A DNA stretch of 38,954 nt, from contig JAQBQQ010000024.1 in NCBI GenBank assembly GCA_028286915.1, forward strand, positions 1 to 38,954. Direction: 5' to 3'. A program made the translations under genes and the position numbers. Position 1 is the stretch's first letter. Every line of letters starts with the position of its first letter. Source of the stretch: Candidatus Peribacteria bacterium (GTDB lineage: Bacteria; Patescibacteriota; Gracilibacteria; Peribacterales; Peribacteraceae). Below are positions 23,899-32,568 of this stretch, piece after piece. The notes under the pieces are model-generated. The model was not told where the DNA came from. It was given only the letters and a program-made list of their open reading frames with translations, and ran no database searches.

Positions 23899-24267
23899 TT
23901 AGAGAACGTCAGGAGCTTGAGATATAATTTTCTGATAGCCGCGGCCGCGCAATTCGCGGGCCACAGGACCGAATACGCGGGTCCCTTTTGGCATACCGTC
24001 TTTCTGAATGATGACACAGGCATTGTCGTCGAAGCGGATACCGGATCCGTCCTTACGACGCGTAACCGCACGCGTGCGGACAATAACAGCACGCTCCACA
24101 GCCTTCTTCTTTACCGTACCACGGGGAGTTGCCTCCTTTACGGCCACAATAACCACATCACCTACGTGCGCGTAGCGACGGCGGGTGCCGCCGAGTACAC
24201 GAATGCACATAACGGACTTTGCGCCGGTGTTATCGGCAACGCCGAGAATGGTTTGAGGCTGGATCAT
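23899..24267 (-). CDS. rplN: 50S ribosomal protein L14
   Basis: 122 aa. [46 protein letters not shown] and [30 protein letters not shown] are canonical. It overlaps rpsQ by four bases (ATGA). One of the few genes here with neither extension nor insertion. Confidence 0.98.
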   Translation of the reverse strand: MIQPQTILGVADNTGAKSVMCIRVLGGTRRRYAHVGDVVIVAVKEATPRGTVKKKAVERAVIVRTRAVTRRKDGSGIRFDDNACVIIQKDGMPKGTRVFGPVARELRGRGYQKIISQAPDVL

Positions 24268-24641
24268 GACTGGGAATTAGAAGGATGAGACGTCTTTGAC
24301 GATGGTGAAGGTGACTTTTCTTTTACCTCTTCCTGTTCGGTTACTTCCTTTTTATGGTTCAATGCAGCGGTGACATGCTCCTCTTCTTTCAACTTGCTCA
24401 GACGAGGTGCGGACTTCACGATTTCCGTTACGCGGAAGTGCTTGTTTTTACTCATCGGGCGGCATTCGCTAATGATGACCATATCGCCTTCCGCCAGGTC
24501 GTAGCCTTTGGCATCAGCTAAAAATTTCTTGCTGGTGCGGTACCTCTTCTTGTAGATGGGGTGGAAGACCGAGCGATGGACAGTCACCGTTACAGTGTCA
24601 GTCATCTTTGCCGATGTGATGATACCTTGCTTGGTTCTCAT
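24264..24641 (-). CDS. rpsQ: 30S ribosomal protein S17 with C-terminal tail
   Basis: 125 aa against about 84. OB-fold core: [39 protein letters not shown] and [25 protein letters not shown] roughly 40-residue acidic then Ser/Pro-rich tail follows. Overlaps both neighbours by four bases and ends in TGA. Confidence 0.95.
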   Translation of the reverse strand: MRTKQGIITSAKMTDTVTVTVHRSVFHPIYKKRYRTSKKFLADAKGYDLAEGDMVIISECRPMSKNKHFRVTEIVKSAPRLSKLKEEEHVTAALNHKKEVTEQEEVKEKSPSPSSKTSHPSNSQS

Positions 24642-24922
24642 GATTTCTTGGGGGCACGAACTGTACGTGTCTTTGCCTTAGGCTTCAATACTTCTTTTGC
24701 GGCAGGGGCGGAAATTTCTTTGTTCGTCATCTTCTCTGCGTATATGGTCTTTAAGCGGGCAACGTAGCGGCGCTCGAAACGGTACAATGCGGAATTCTTC
24801 TCCTTTTTAAGTTCAATATGCAGTCTGCGCTGAGCCGTTGTGGCTTCGTGGGCGCGGATATCGCGTAACAGATCCTGGAGATCCATGTTGCGCAGCTCGG
24901 CAGTGGAAGAGTAAGTGGCCAT
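24638..24922 (-). CDS. rpmC: 50S ribosomal protein L29 with C-terminal tail
   Basis: 94 aa against about 65. The helical hairpin is recognisable (TAELRNMDLQDLLRDIRAHEATTAQRRLHIELKKEKNSALYRFERRYVARLKTI), with a basic Ala/Lys-rich tail. The order rplP-rpmC-rpsQ supports it. Ends in TGA overlapping the rpsQ ATG. Confidence 0.93.
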   Translation of the reverse strand: MATYSSTAELRNMDLQDLLRDIRAHEATTAQRRLHIELKKEKNSALYRFERRYVARLKTIYAEKMTNKEISAPAAKEVLKPKAKTRTVRAPKKS

Positions 24923-24924
24923 AA

Positions 24925-25350
24925 TTACGCAGCGTAGGAAAGAGTGGTAACAATCTTCGTTTTAAAGGGCAATTTGTGGCTGGCAAGCGTAAGTGCCTTC
25001 CGGGCAATCTCCTCGGACAGACCTCCCATTTCAAAGAGGATAAGTCCCGGACGTACGACGAGGGCGTAGTACTCCACCGATCCTTTTCCCGATCCCATCG
25101 GTACTTCTGCCGCCTTCTTGGTAACAGGGTTATGAGGGAACACGCGAATCCAGATTTTACCTCCGCGCTGGACACTGTGCGTCATGGCGCGACGGGCAGC
25201 TTCTATCTGACGCGCTGTAAGCTCACCGCCATCCATAGCCTTAAGGCCAATAGAACCGAAAGCAAGTTCCGCACCTCTCCAGGACTTGCCACCGAAGGCA
25301 CCGCGATTGCGATGTTGACGCCGGTATTTGATCTTCTTGGGTTCTAACAT
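24925..25350 (-). CDS. rplP: 50S ribosomal protein L16
   Basis: 141 aa. [79 protein letters not shown] is canonical. Length is normal. Starts 11 bases after rpsC. Confidence 0.98.
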   Translation of the reverse strand: MLEPKKIKYRRQHRNRGAFGGKSWRGAELAFGSIGLKAMDGGELTARQIEAARRAMTHSVQRGGKIWIRVFPHNPVTKKAAEVPMGSGKGSVEYYALVVRPGLILFEMGGLSEEIARKALTLASHKLPFKTKIVTTLSYAA

Positions 25351-25361
25351 GAGAGAGAGGC

Positions 25362-26033
25362 TTACGCGGCCTGGGTATTAAGAGTAGAAGACTGAGCCTG
25401 CTGTACTTTTTTGAATACCATTCCTTTATTGACCCACACCTGAATTCCAATCGTTCCGAACTTGGTCATGGCAAACGTTTTGGAATGCTGAATGTTGGCA
25501 CGGAGCATCTGCAAAGGAATAGTACCTTGCTTGAATAATTCATCGCGGGCAATTTCCGCACCGTTCAAACGACCGGCAACTGTGATTTTAATACCGACGG
25601 CACCAGACTGAAGCGCCTTCTCCATGGCCATTTTTACGGCGCGGCGGTAAGGCATGCGGCGCTGGATCTGGCCCTGAATAGTCTCGGCGATAATATCCGG
25701 GTTACTGTCCGGATTACGTACCTCCTGCACCTCAACCATAAAACTTGTCCCGAATTGTATCTCCAGCTCCTTGCGCAGATCATCAATAGCTGCACCCTGC
25801 TTGCCGATAAGTACGCCGGGCTTGCTGGTGTGAATCGTGACAATCACTTTTTTGCCGCGCTCAATGAAGATATCGCTGAGACCGGACTCCTTAAACTTCA
25901 CGCGCAGATACCGCTTAATCTGTACATCCTGAATGAGCAGGTCCTTGAACTTGGAACCGCTGGCAAACCAGGTGCTCGGCCACGTATGCGTGTGTCCGAT
26001 GCGGAGGCCGTTGGCGTTCACTTTCTGTCCCAT
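25362..26033 (-). CDS. rpsC: 30S ribosomal protein S3
   Basis: 223 aa. Start [15 protein letters not shown] domain [33 protein letters not shown]-terminal domain [40 protein letters not shown]. It lines the mRNA entry tunnel with S4 and S5. Length is normal. Confidence 0.97.
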   Translation of the reverse strand: MGQKVNANGLRIGHTHTWPSTWFASGSKFKDLLIQDVQIKRYLRVKFKESGLSDIFIERGKKVIVTIHTSKPGVLIGKQGAAIDDLRKELEIQFGTSFMVEVQEVRNPDSNPDIIAETIQGQIQRRMPYRRAVKMAMEKALQSGAVGIKITVAGRLNGAEIARDELFKQGTIPLQMLRANIQHSKTFAMTKFGTIGIQVWVNKGMVFKKVQQAQSSTLNTQAA

Positions 26034-26054
26034 GTAGCGGGGGGGGTTGAGAGA

Positions 26055-26612
26055 TTAAGAGTGTGAATCAGAGGAAATTTCCTGCGCTTTCTCTTTGGAA
26101 GAGGAATCAGCAGAAACTTTTGCGTCATTTTTGGGAGCTGTGTCAGCCTTCTTTAATGAGCTGGAAGTTTTTACCTTATTCTTCGCTGCTTGTGAAGCGG
26201 CTTTTGGCGTTTTTTTGGTAGAAACGTCTTTCGTGGAGGCCGGCTTTACCGTTGCCGCCTTCCTGGGAGCCGGCATAGGAATATCACCGGGGAACCCGAG
26301 CGTGATGGTAATGTGGCTCTGGAACTTGCGCATCGGGCGCATTTGACCGCGAGCCTTCGGCACACCGCGGTGGTAGGCCTGTCCCTGGTTGACGACGATT
26401 GTCTTCACCACCATACCCTGTGGATTCTGCTTATCATTATGAGAAGCATTGGCAATGGCGGAGCGGAGAAGTTCCTCCACAATACGAGCGCCTTTCTTGT
26501 GCGTGCGGCGCAATGCCTCCATGGCATCGGGCACCGGCATACCTCGCACCAACTTCGCGATGAGGTTGGCTTTCTTAGGGGCGATGCGGACGGATTCGAG
26601 ATGCGCTTTCAT
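26055..26612 (-). CDS. rplV: 50S ribosomal protein L22 with Ala/Lys/Ser tail
   Basis: 185 aa against about 110. Core: ESVRIAPKKANLIAKLVRGMPVPDAMEALRRTHKKGARIVEELLRSAIANA and YHRGVPKARGQMRPMRKFQSHITITLG. From about residue 108 a long low-complexity basic tail rich in Ala, Lys, Ser and Thr follows. Confidence 0.95.
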   Translation of the reverse strand: MKAHLESVRIAPKKANLIAKLVRGMPVPDAMEALRRTHKKGARIVEELLRSAIANASHNDKQNPQGMVVKTIVVNQGQAYHRGVPKARGQMRPMRKFQSHITITLGFPGDIPMPAPRKAATVKPASTKDVSTKKTPKAASQAAKNKVKTSSSLKKADTAPKNDAKVSADSSSKEKAQEISSDSHS

Positions 26613-26625
26613 GGGTGAGTGGGAT

Positions 26626-26666
26626 GTAGAGGGAGACTGACGCGTTCGCCGCGACGGGCGTCTTTA
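26626..26666. repeat. AGACG palindromic repeat, copy 3
   Basis: GTAGAGGGAGACTGACGCG, a GTTCGCCGCGAC centre, then GGGCGTCTTTACA, in the rpsS-rplV gap. Less regular than the other copies. Confidence 0.45.
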
Positions 26667-26679
26667 CAGTAGAGGTAGA

Positions 26680-26997
26680 TTACTTTTTGGGAGGGCCTTT
26701 CGGAGCGGCACTGGGGGCCGAGGGGACGGACGTTGCGGCCTTTCCGCCGTGTCCCTTGAACTTGGTAGTCCAGGAGAATTCGCCGAGCTTGTGGCCAACC
26801 ATCTGTTCTGTTACGTAGACCGGGGGGAACTCCTTGCCGTTATGAACCGCGAACGTGAACCCGACAAACTCCGGTGGAATATCGCAGTCGCGTGCCCAGG
26901 TGGTGATGATCTTCTTTTCACCAGCCTGCACCATCTTCATCACTTTTTTGAAAAGCTTTGGATCAACGTGAGGGCCTTTGCTGAGAGAACGAGACAT
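26680..26997 (-). CDS. rpsS: 30S ribosomal protein S19
   Basis: 105 aa. [67 protein letters not shown] are canonical. A short Ala/Pro/Lys tail of about 20 residues ends it. The ATG at 26995-26997 is used; a longer frame to 27084 would overlap rplB. Confidence 0.97.
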   Translation of the reverse strand: MSRSLSKGPHVDPKLFKKVMKMVQAGEKKIITTWARDCDIPPEFVGFTFAVHNGKEFPPVYVTEQMVGHKLGEFSWTTKFKGHGGKAATSVPSAPSAAPKGPPKK

Positions 26998-27046
26998 GGA
27001 GGTGGAATGTAGAAGGAAAAATTGAAAATGTATACTGAAAACCGGC

Positions 27047-27892
27047 TTACTTCTTCTTTTTCTTGTGAACGCGTCGGCGGACAATCAAGTCACTCTTCTT
27101 GCGGGCATTGCGGGTCTTTACACCCAGTGCCTTCTTACCCCATGGCGTTTTTGGCGCCTTCAAACCAATCGGGCTGTGTCCTTCACCACCACCATGCGGG
27201 TGATCCACGGCGTTCATGGACTTACCAAGAACAGTCGGGCGACGACCCATCCAGCGCATACGGCCGGCCTTTCCAATAGTGATAAGGTTATGTTCAGGGT
27301 TAGACACCGTACCGATAGTGGCAAAACATTCACGGCGCACCTTGCGGATTTCGGAAGATGGCATCTGAATGATGGCGTAGTCGTTATCAAACCCAACCAG
27401 CGTGGCAGACGTACCGGCACTGCGGACAATCTGACCGCCCCTGCCTATCTGCATTTCCAAGTTAAACACGCGGTAACCAACGGGAATGTGCTGGAGCTGC
27501 ATGCGGTTGCCCAGCTTTACCTTGGTTCGTTCGCCGGCAACAACGCTATCCCCTACTTTTAAGCCTTCCGGTGCCAACAAATAACTCTTCTGTCCATCTA
27601 CATAGTGCACCAGTGCAATACGGGCTGTGCGGCCCGGGTCGTACTCCAGTGCAACGACTGTTGCCGGAATATTCAGCTTGGTGGTCTGCTTAAAGTCTAC
27701 ATCACGGAGCAGGCGCTTATGCCCGCCGCCACGGTGGCGAACTGCCACTCTTCCCCTGCTGTCACGACCGGCATTCTGCTTTTTGCCACGGACAAGGCTC
27801 TTCTCCGGGCGCTTCTTTGTGAGGCCAGAGAAGTCGGCGATCGTCATTTGACGTCGTGCCGGGGTCGTTGGTTTAGGCTTCTTGATGGCCAT
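27047..27892 (-). CDS. rplB: 50S ribosomal protein L2
   Basis: 281 aa peptidyl-transferase-proximal protein. [59 protein letters not shown] with the conserved His near the active centre, and the basic end [17 protein letters not shown]. The start at 27890-27892 gives [16 protein letters not shown], the expected opening. Length is normal. Confidence 0.98.
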   Translation of the reverse strand: MAIKKPKPTTPARRQMTIADFSGLTKKRPEKSLVRGKKQNAGRDSRGRVAVRHRGGGHKRLLRDVDFKQTTKLNIPATVVALEYDPGRTARIALVHYVDGQKSYLLAPEGLKVGDSVVAGERTKVKLGNRMQLQHIPVGYRVFNLEMQIGRGGQIVRSAGTSATLVGFDNDYAIIQMPSSEIRKVRRECFATIGTVSNPEHNLITIGKAGRMRWMGRRPTVLGKSMNAVDHPHGGGEGHSPIGLKAPKTPWGKKALGVKTRNARKKSDLIVRRRVHKKKKK

Positions 27893-27918
27893 GGTAGGGT
27901 TAGGGTTCCAGCCGTCGT

Positions 27919-27937
27919 CCTTCGTCAAGCTCAGGAC
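27919..27937. repeat. CCTTCG(A/T)CAAGCTCAGG repeat, copy 1
   Basis: CCTTCGTCAAGCTCAGGAC lies in the 66-base rplW-rplB gap. This word is a dispersed repeat known from many unrelated genomes. A second copy is at 29734-29757. Confidence 0.55.
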
Positions 27938-27958
27938 TATGGCCGGCAGGGGGTAAAA

Positions 27959-28264
27959 TTAATCTACTCTGAATGATGAGAGATCGAGCGTCTTGCTGCC
28001 TTTCTTGAGCGTTACAAACATCTTCTTCATGCGGTGGCGCTTCTCCATGGTTCCTTTGCCAACGGCGCGGGTCTTCGGGCGGGTATTCAATACACGGGCG
28101 CTCACGACATCTACATCATAGAAACGCTTGAGTGCATTCTTTACATCCACTTTGGTAGCCTTAGGCGATACGCGCAGCGTATAGGTACGGTGCGTGTCGG
28201 ATGCCTTAAGGATTTCCGCCTTCTCCGTAACGATAGGGCCCATGATGACGCGAGTGAGATCCAT
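27959..28264 (-). CDS. rplW: 50S ribosomal protein L23
   Basis: 101 aa tunnel-exit protein that docks trigger factor and SRP. VIMGPIVTEKAEIL, YTLRVSPKATKVDVKNALKRFYDVDVVSARVLNTRPKTR are canonical. Starts two bases after rplD. Length is normal. Confidence 0.96.
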   Translation of the reverse strand: MDLTRVIMGPIVTEKAEILKASDTHRTYTLRVSPKATKVDVKNALKRFYDVDVVSARVLNTRPKTRAVGKGTMEKRHRMKKMFVTLKKGSKTLDLSSFRVD

Positions 28265-28266
28265 AG

Positions 28267-29031
28267 TTAAGAGGCTGAGGAATCAGAAGATTTCTTGGCT
28301 GTTGCAGATTTCTTTGCGGCTGGCTTTTTGGCTCGCGGAGCCTTCTTCTCCTTTGATTCTTTTACATCCTCTGGATCTTTCACTTTAGCCTTTACACGAA
28401 CCGTCTTGGTTCCAAATACCTGCTCCGCTTTCTCCACGGCATTGCCGACAAAGATAAGGTGGCGGGAATTGAGGACGTCTTCCGGGTTTAAGTAGGAGGC
28501 GGTAATAATCTTCACGCCAGGGATATTGCGCGCAGAGCGGGCAAATGCTTCCTGCTTCTCGGGGAGAACAAAGAGGATGCGGCGACCGATATCAACCGGC
28601 ATCTTTGTAAGCAAGCCGGCCATTTCTTTGGTCTTGGCTCCGCCAAAGTCTTCCAGGCCAACGATGGCACCCTGCTTGGCCTTGTAGGACAACGTGGAAA
28701 ACAAAGCGGCGCGGCGCATAGCCTTTGGCATTTCTTTCGTAAAGTTAGAGTCCGAACGTGGTCCGAACGCCTTTCCACCACCACGCAGCAGCGGGCTGCG
28801 GATAGATCCGCGGCGTGCGCGACCGGTTCCCTTTTGTGCGTACAGCTTGCGGGTGGAACCTGCCACTTCCCCTCTGTTCTTGGCATGTGCCGTTCCAACG
28901 CGGCGGTTACTCTGCTGGAGCACAATCGCCTGATGCATGAGACCATGGTTGATGCGGGCGCCAAACAGGGCTGCCGGCAGATCCAGTGTGCCGTTTTTCG
29001 AACCCGTTGCTGTGTATACGTCGATTGTCAT
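28267..29031 (-). CDS. rplD: 50S ribosomal protein L4 with basic C-terminal tail
   Basis: 254 aa against about 205. MTIDVYTATGSKNGTLDLPAALFGARINHGLMHQ, GEVAGSTRKLYAQKGTGRARRGSIRSPLLRGGGKAFGP, and the GVKIITASYLNPEDVLNSRHLIFV end are canonical. About 45 residues rich in Lys, Ala, Ser and Glu follow. The start at 29029-29031 avoids reading through the palindromic repeat. Confidence 0.96.
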   Translation of the reverse strand: MTIDVYTATGSKNGTLDLPAALFGARINHGLMHQAIVLQQSNRRVGTAHAKNRGEVAGSTRKLYAQKGTGRARRGSIRSPLLRGGGKAFGPRSDSNFTKEMPKAMRRAALFSTLSYKAKQGAIVGLEDFGGAKTKEMAGLLTKMPVDIGRRILFVLPEKQEAFARSARNIPGVKIITASYLNPEDVLNSRHLIFVGNAVEKAEQVFGTKTVRVKAKVKDPEDVKESKEKKAPRAKKPAAKKSATAKKSSDSSAS

Positions 29032-29045
29032 TGGAGAGATGGGTA

Positions 29046-29074
29046 GTAGAGACGCCATGATATGGCGTCTTTAC
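29046..29074. repeat. AGACG palindromic repeat, copy 4
   Basis: GTAGAGACGCCATGA then TATGGCGTCTTTAC, a near-perfect inverted repeat. On the minus strand it starts immediately after the rplC TAA stop and fills most of the 43-base rplC-rplD gap. Cleanest copy of the family. Confidence 0.6.
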
Positions 29075-29680
29075 TTAGGAGGGGGAGGATTCTTTGGTAA
29101 GGAAGACTGTACAGCCGTTTGGTCCTGGAATTGGTCCTTTAATGGCGATAACACCTTTGGCTGCATCCACCACCATAACGGAGCGGTGCTGGAGTGTGAC
29201 TGTCTCCTGTCCCATGTGTCCGGCCATCGGGTGACCCTTTAACACGCGACCTGGCTTATTACGCATACCAATGGAACCCGGCTCACGCTTAAAGTGCGAA
29301 CCATGCGATGCAGGACCTCCGGCAAAGCCGTGGCGGCGTACCACACCCTGGAAACCCTTACCCTTGCTTACGCCGGTAACCGTTACGAGCGTGTCCGTAT
29401 CAAACAAATCAACTTTCAGCTGGGTACCGGGGTCGAGGCCGTCGAGGGACTCCACTTTCCACTCCTTCTGATGCGCATAGCGCGTATTTTCTTTACCCTT
29501 GCGGCTCCTCCACATTTTAGAACCAATTCCCAGCACCACGGCGTTGTAGCCGTCTTTCTGCTCATTTTTGGTCCGCACGACAACGTTCGGCTCAATAGAG
29601 AGATAGGTTACGGGCACAGCCTCCCCGTTTTGCAGGAAGACTCTGGACATGCCGACTTTTTTGGCGATAAGGCCTGACAT
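29075..29680 (-). CDS. rplC: 50S ribosomal protein L3
   Basis: 201 aa. MSGLIAKKVGMSRVF, TVTGVSKGKGFQGVVRRHGFAGGPASHGSHFKREPGSIG and KGHPMAGHMGQETVTLQHRSV are canonical. First gene of the block; rpsJ (S10), which normally precedes it, is not in the window. No Shine-Dalgarno before the ATG (TTTGTTATT). Confidence 0.97.
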   Translation of the reverse strand: MSGLIAKKVGMSRVFLQNGEAVPVTYLSIEPNVVVRTKNEQKDGYNAVVLGIGSKMWRSRKGKENTRYAHQKEWKVESLDGLDPGTQLKVDLFDTDTLVTVTGVSKGKGFQGVVRRHGFAGGPASHGSHFKREPGSIGMRNKPGRVLKGHPMAGHMGQETVTLQHRSVMVVDAAKGVIAIKGPIPGPNGCTVFLTKESSPS

Positions 29681-29733
29681 AATAACAAAGTGAAGCGTTG
29701 GGGTGCTTGGCGGTTCTTGAAGTCTGATTAGTT

Positions 29734-29757
29734 CCCTTCGACAAGCTCAGGGTGACA
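29734..29757. repeat. CCTTCG(A/T)CAAGCTCAGG repeat, copy 2
   Basis: CCCTTCGACAAGCTCAGGG followed by TGACA, in the 186-base region between the SLH genes and rplC. Fuller copy than that at 27919. The rest of the gap shows no clear gene or promoter. Confidence 0.6.
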
Positions 29758-29866
29758 TCAAACATGAACATAAGCCAACCTCAACTAGTTGGAACGCTTT
29801 TGAGGGCGAAGTGCGGGGAGTGTAGAGACGGGGCTAGTAGTACGTCAATGCTTTTTTACATCAATT

Positions 29867-30901
29867 TTATAAACGCAATGATGCAATCACTTGTAACCAC
29901 ACATCACTTGTAGGATCCGGGGAAATAAACTCCAGTATTCCAGTTCCAAACGGAATCAGTATTCTATTAATCCCAAAGCCAGAATCCTCCTCATATGTAA
30001 CTTCACGCCCAACATATCCGCCGACTGTTATCACTTTACTGTGCCCGTCTGAATGATCAGCAATAATATTTTTTTCTGCCATCCCTACCGTCATATTTTC
30101 AAAGACAGATATAAGCGGACTGAATTGCTCCGAAGGAACAGTAAAACTTACGGTGTAATTACCAAAGTCATTATTAGAACCCACCGAAGCCTCCGCCTGC
30201 CAATCTGCCGGATATTCAACACTGAAATTATATTTTTTATCCTTGTACTGTGCCAAGGCAGATGCCTGAACCAATTCATCATACGTCCGGCTCGGCTTAT
30301 CTATCTTCTGCGCCTTTAACCGATACACCATCTCCGCCATTTCGCCGCGGGTAATCTGCTGGTCTAAACTTGCAATAGACAAGGGAATAGCGCGTCTTTG
30401 CTCGAGATACTGAACGTAAACCTGGAACCATGGTTTGGTGGCTGTAGGTTTTTCCACCAAAATTCCCCGGTCATCCAGATGATTGGCGCCGTACAGCATC
30501 TTCGCAGCCTCTACAAAATTAATATTCGCAGACGGACGGAATGTTTTATCCGGATAACCGCCAATAATTCCGCGTCCTTTCTGCATACACACGTACATCC
30601 AGAACCATTCATCATGAACATCCGAAAAGCCTGTGAAGTCTTCCGACACCATTGGACAAAGACCCACACCATTGGGCGCGTCAGGAATAGATTCTTCCAA
30701 AATTTTCGCAAACTCCGCCCTATTAATAGTTGCATCCGGCTTATACGTTCCATCCGCGTACCCTTCTACAATTCCTTCCTGCTGCACATAATTAATGGCA
30801 TCGTAATTTGGATGTGTGGCGGGAACATCAGAAAAAGAGGCGAAGGCTGATGCCGGAACGAGAGCCAGAAAACCTATAACAGAGAGATGGTGGAGGCGCA
30901 T
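29867..30901 (-). CDS. SLH-domain surface protein with PsbP-like C-terminal domain
   Basis: 344 aa. A signal peptide (MRLHHLSVIGFLALVPASAFA) is followed by three SLH units: FSDVPATHPNYDAINYV...GYADGTYKPDATINRAEFAKI, FSDVHDEWFWMYVCMQKGRGIIGGYPDKTFRPSANINFVEAAKM, and a third ending TRGEMAEMVYRL. SLH units bind secondary cell-wall polymer and anchor S-layers. After the linker motif SRTYDEL comes about 130 residues starting YNFSVEYPADWQ, a PsbP/DUF1795-like opening. Last of three tandem paralogues, 26 bases after the previous one. Confidence 0.88.
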   Translation of the reverse strand: MRLHHLSVIGFLALVPASAFASFSDVPATHPNYDAINYVQQEGIVEGYADGTYKPDATINRAEFAKILEESIPDAPNGVGLCPMVSEDFTGFSDVHDEWFWMYVCMQKGRGIIGGYPDKTFRPSANINFVEAAKMLYGANHLDDRGILVEKPTATKPWFQVYVQYLEQRRAIPLSIASLDQQITRGEMAEMVYRLKAQKIDKPSRTYDELVQASALAQYKDKKYNFSVEYPADWQAEASVGSNNDFGNYTVSFTVPSEQFSPLISVFENMTVGMAEKNIIADHSDGHSKVITVGGYVGREVTYEEDSGFGINRILIPFGTGILEFISPDPTSDVWLQVIASLRL

Positions 30902-30927
30902 GGAGGAAATGAGAGAAGAGGAAAATG

Positions 30928-32505
30928 CTACTTATCGGTAAACTGGAATGAGCTGATTGTGGCTTCAAACTGCTTGGTAAGTTTTGCCTTGTCTGCAGCC
31001 TGAGCAGCCGCCACCTGCTTTGGATTATCAAACGCGCCGGGGCCGGGGAAAGACATGACCGTCTGTATATAGACACAGGGTGAAGCCGATGTCATCTGTA
31101 CATACTTTGCGCCTTCATATATTGTCCCGGCCGCTCCATCGGACCAGGTAGTTCCAGTGAATGTCATTCCAAGTATGCCCAGCGCAAACTGTGTCTCGCC
31201 TTTTGCAGGCATAACTTTTGGACATGTAGCGGCGACAGCAATGAACAGAGCAGGAGTGTCACTGCCGGCAGCATGAATGAGCGTGCCTTTGGTGCCGTCA
31301 TCCAGTTCGACAAACGTTGTGTTCTCCTTTACGAGCCAATCAGATGGATAGTCAATCCGGTACCCCCACTGCGCATTTTTATAACGTGCGACAGTGGATA
31401 ATTGCAGGCTTCCTTCAATGGTATTAAAAATAGCTTTCTGCTCGGCATCGGTACTGTCACCGCCGCAATCCCATGCCAAACGGACGGCAGATGACGGGCC
31501 AAGAATAAATGCATCCTTATTGCCGCACATACCGCCTTCCACATACACAATGTGGGTCTGATTATGCTGAATAGTGGAACCAAGCACTTTTACTATGCTG
31601 TTGCCTTGCAACTTTGAAAGCAACTGCTGTTCATCCTTTACTTTAAAGCCATCAATATGCCAATTATATTCTTGGCATTCACCACTTTTACAGGGCGTCT
31701 TGGGCCCAAGCTCTATACGCCACAACGGTGAATCCGTCGCCTCTCCGCCCTGGCTATACACATTCTCCATCTGCACAACAGGCTCCGGCCAGGCAAGCGG
31801 AATATTCAGACTTACGCCCAATTGTTCATTTATATACTGACGCACAGCTGTCTTTGCGACAGGCTTTGCGACTCCCATTAGGTCATCATATGTCGGGCTC
31901 GGCTTATTCGTCACTTTCGCCTTTAAGCGGTACACCATTTCGGCCATTTCGCCACGCGTAATAAACGGATCAAAGCGGGTGATGGAAATCGGGATGGCTT
32001 TGTGCTGGTCCAAAATACGAATATAGCGTGCATACCATGGATCGTTCGGATCAGCCGCAGGGACTTCCGCGGTCTGGTCGCCATTTCTGAAATACGTCAG
32101 AATAGCCAGTATTTTGGCTGATTCGGCAAAATTGATTTTACTGTCCGGCTGGAAAGTCCCGTTTGGATATCCGCCGATAATTTTTGACTGAGCCGCGACA
32201 CATAAATATGGAATGTACCAAGCGGTCTTGGGCGTATCTGTGAACGGAACCATAAAATTTGGATCACAGGTTTCCAGCGCCTTCGGCGTAAAGTTCGCGC
32301 CAACAACAATCTTTGCAAATTCTGCACGGTTGATGAACTGATTGGGGCGGAATGTTCCGTCACTGTAGCCAGAAACAATGCCCTGTTCTTGTACATAATT
32401 AACGGCATCGTAATTATGATGATCCGAAGAAATATCAGAAAATGATGCGAAGGCTGCAGCCGGCATCAGAACAAATGCACCGGCGGTAAGGAGGAAATAG
32501 CGCAT
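30928..32505 (-). CDS. SLH-domain surface protein, larger paralogue
   Basis: 525 aa. Signal peptide MRYFLLTAGAFVLMPAAAFA, then three SLH units (GYSDGTFRPNQFINRAEFAKI, GGYPNGTFQPDSKINFAESAKI, TRGEMAEMVYRLKAK) and the linker SPTYDDL. The remaining about 300 residues hold two beta-rich segments; the second opens WGYRIDYPSDWL, like the PsbP-like domain of the neighbour. Several Cys pairs (PCKSGEC, ATCPK, SPCVY) suggest an exported, oxidised protein. The start at 32503-32505 is used since the upstream codons do not look like a signal peptide. Confidence 0.86.
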   Translation of the reverse strand: MRYFLLTAGAFVLMPAAAFASFSDISSDHHNYDAVNYVQEQGIVSGYSDGTFRPNQFINRAEFAKIVVGANFTPKALETCDPNFMVPFTDTPKTAWYIPYLCVAAQSKIIGGYPNGTFQPDSKINFAESAKILAILTYFRNGDQTAEVPAADPNDPWYARYIRILDQHKAIPISITRFDPFITRGEMAEMVYRLKAKVTNKPSPTYDDLMGVAKPVAKTAVRQYINEQLGVSLNIPLAWPEPVVQMENVYSQGGEATDSPLWRIELGPKTPCKSGECQEYNWHIDGFKVKDEQQLLSKLQGNSIVKVLGSTIQHNQTHIVYVEGGMCGNKDAFILGPSSAVRLAWDCGGDSTDAEQKAIFNTIEGSLQLSTVARYKNAQWGYRIDYPSDWLVKENTTFVELDDGTKGTLIHAAGSDTPALFIAVAATCPKVMPAKGETQFALGILGMTFTGTTWSDGAAGTIYEGAKYVQMTSASPCVYIQTVMSFPGPGAFDNPKQVAAAQAADKAKLTKQFEATISSFQFTDK

Positions 32506-32568
32506 AAACAAAAAAAGGGAGGGAATTACCCGCCAGCATACCTGAATATTCATCCAATAACAGAAAGG

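Noticed and set aside
26998-27084. Longer start for rpsS
   Set aside because: Would overlap rpl[13 protein letters not shown] is the canonical S19 start.
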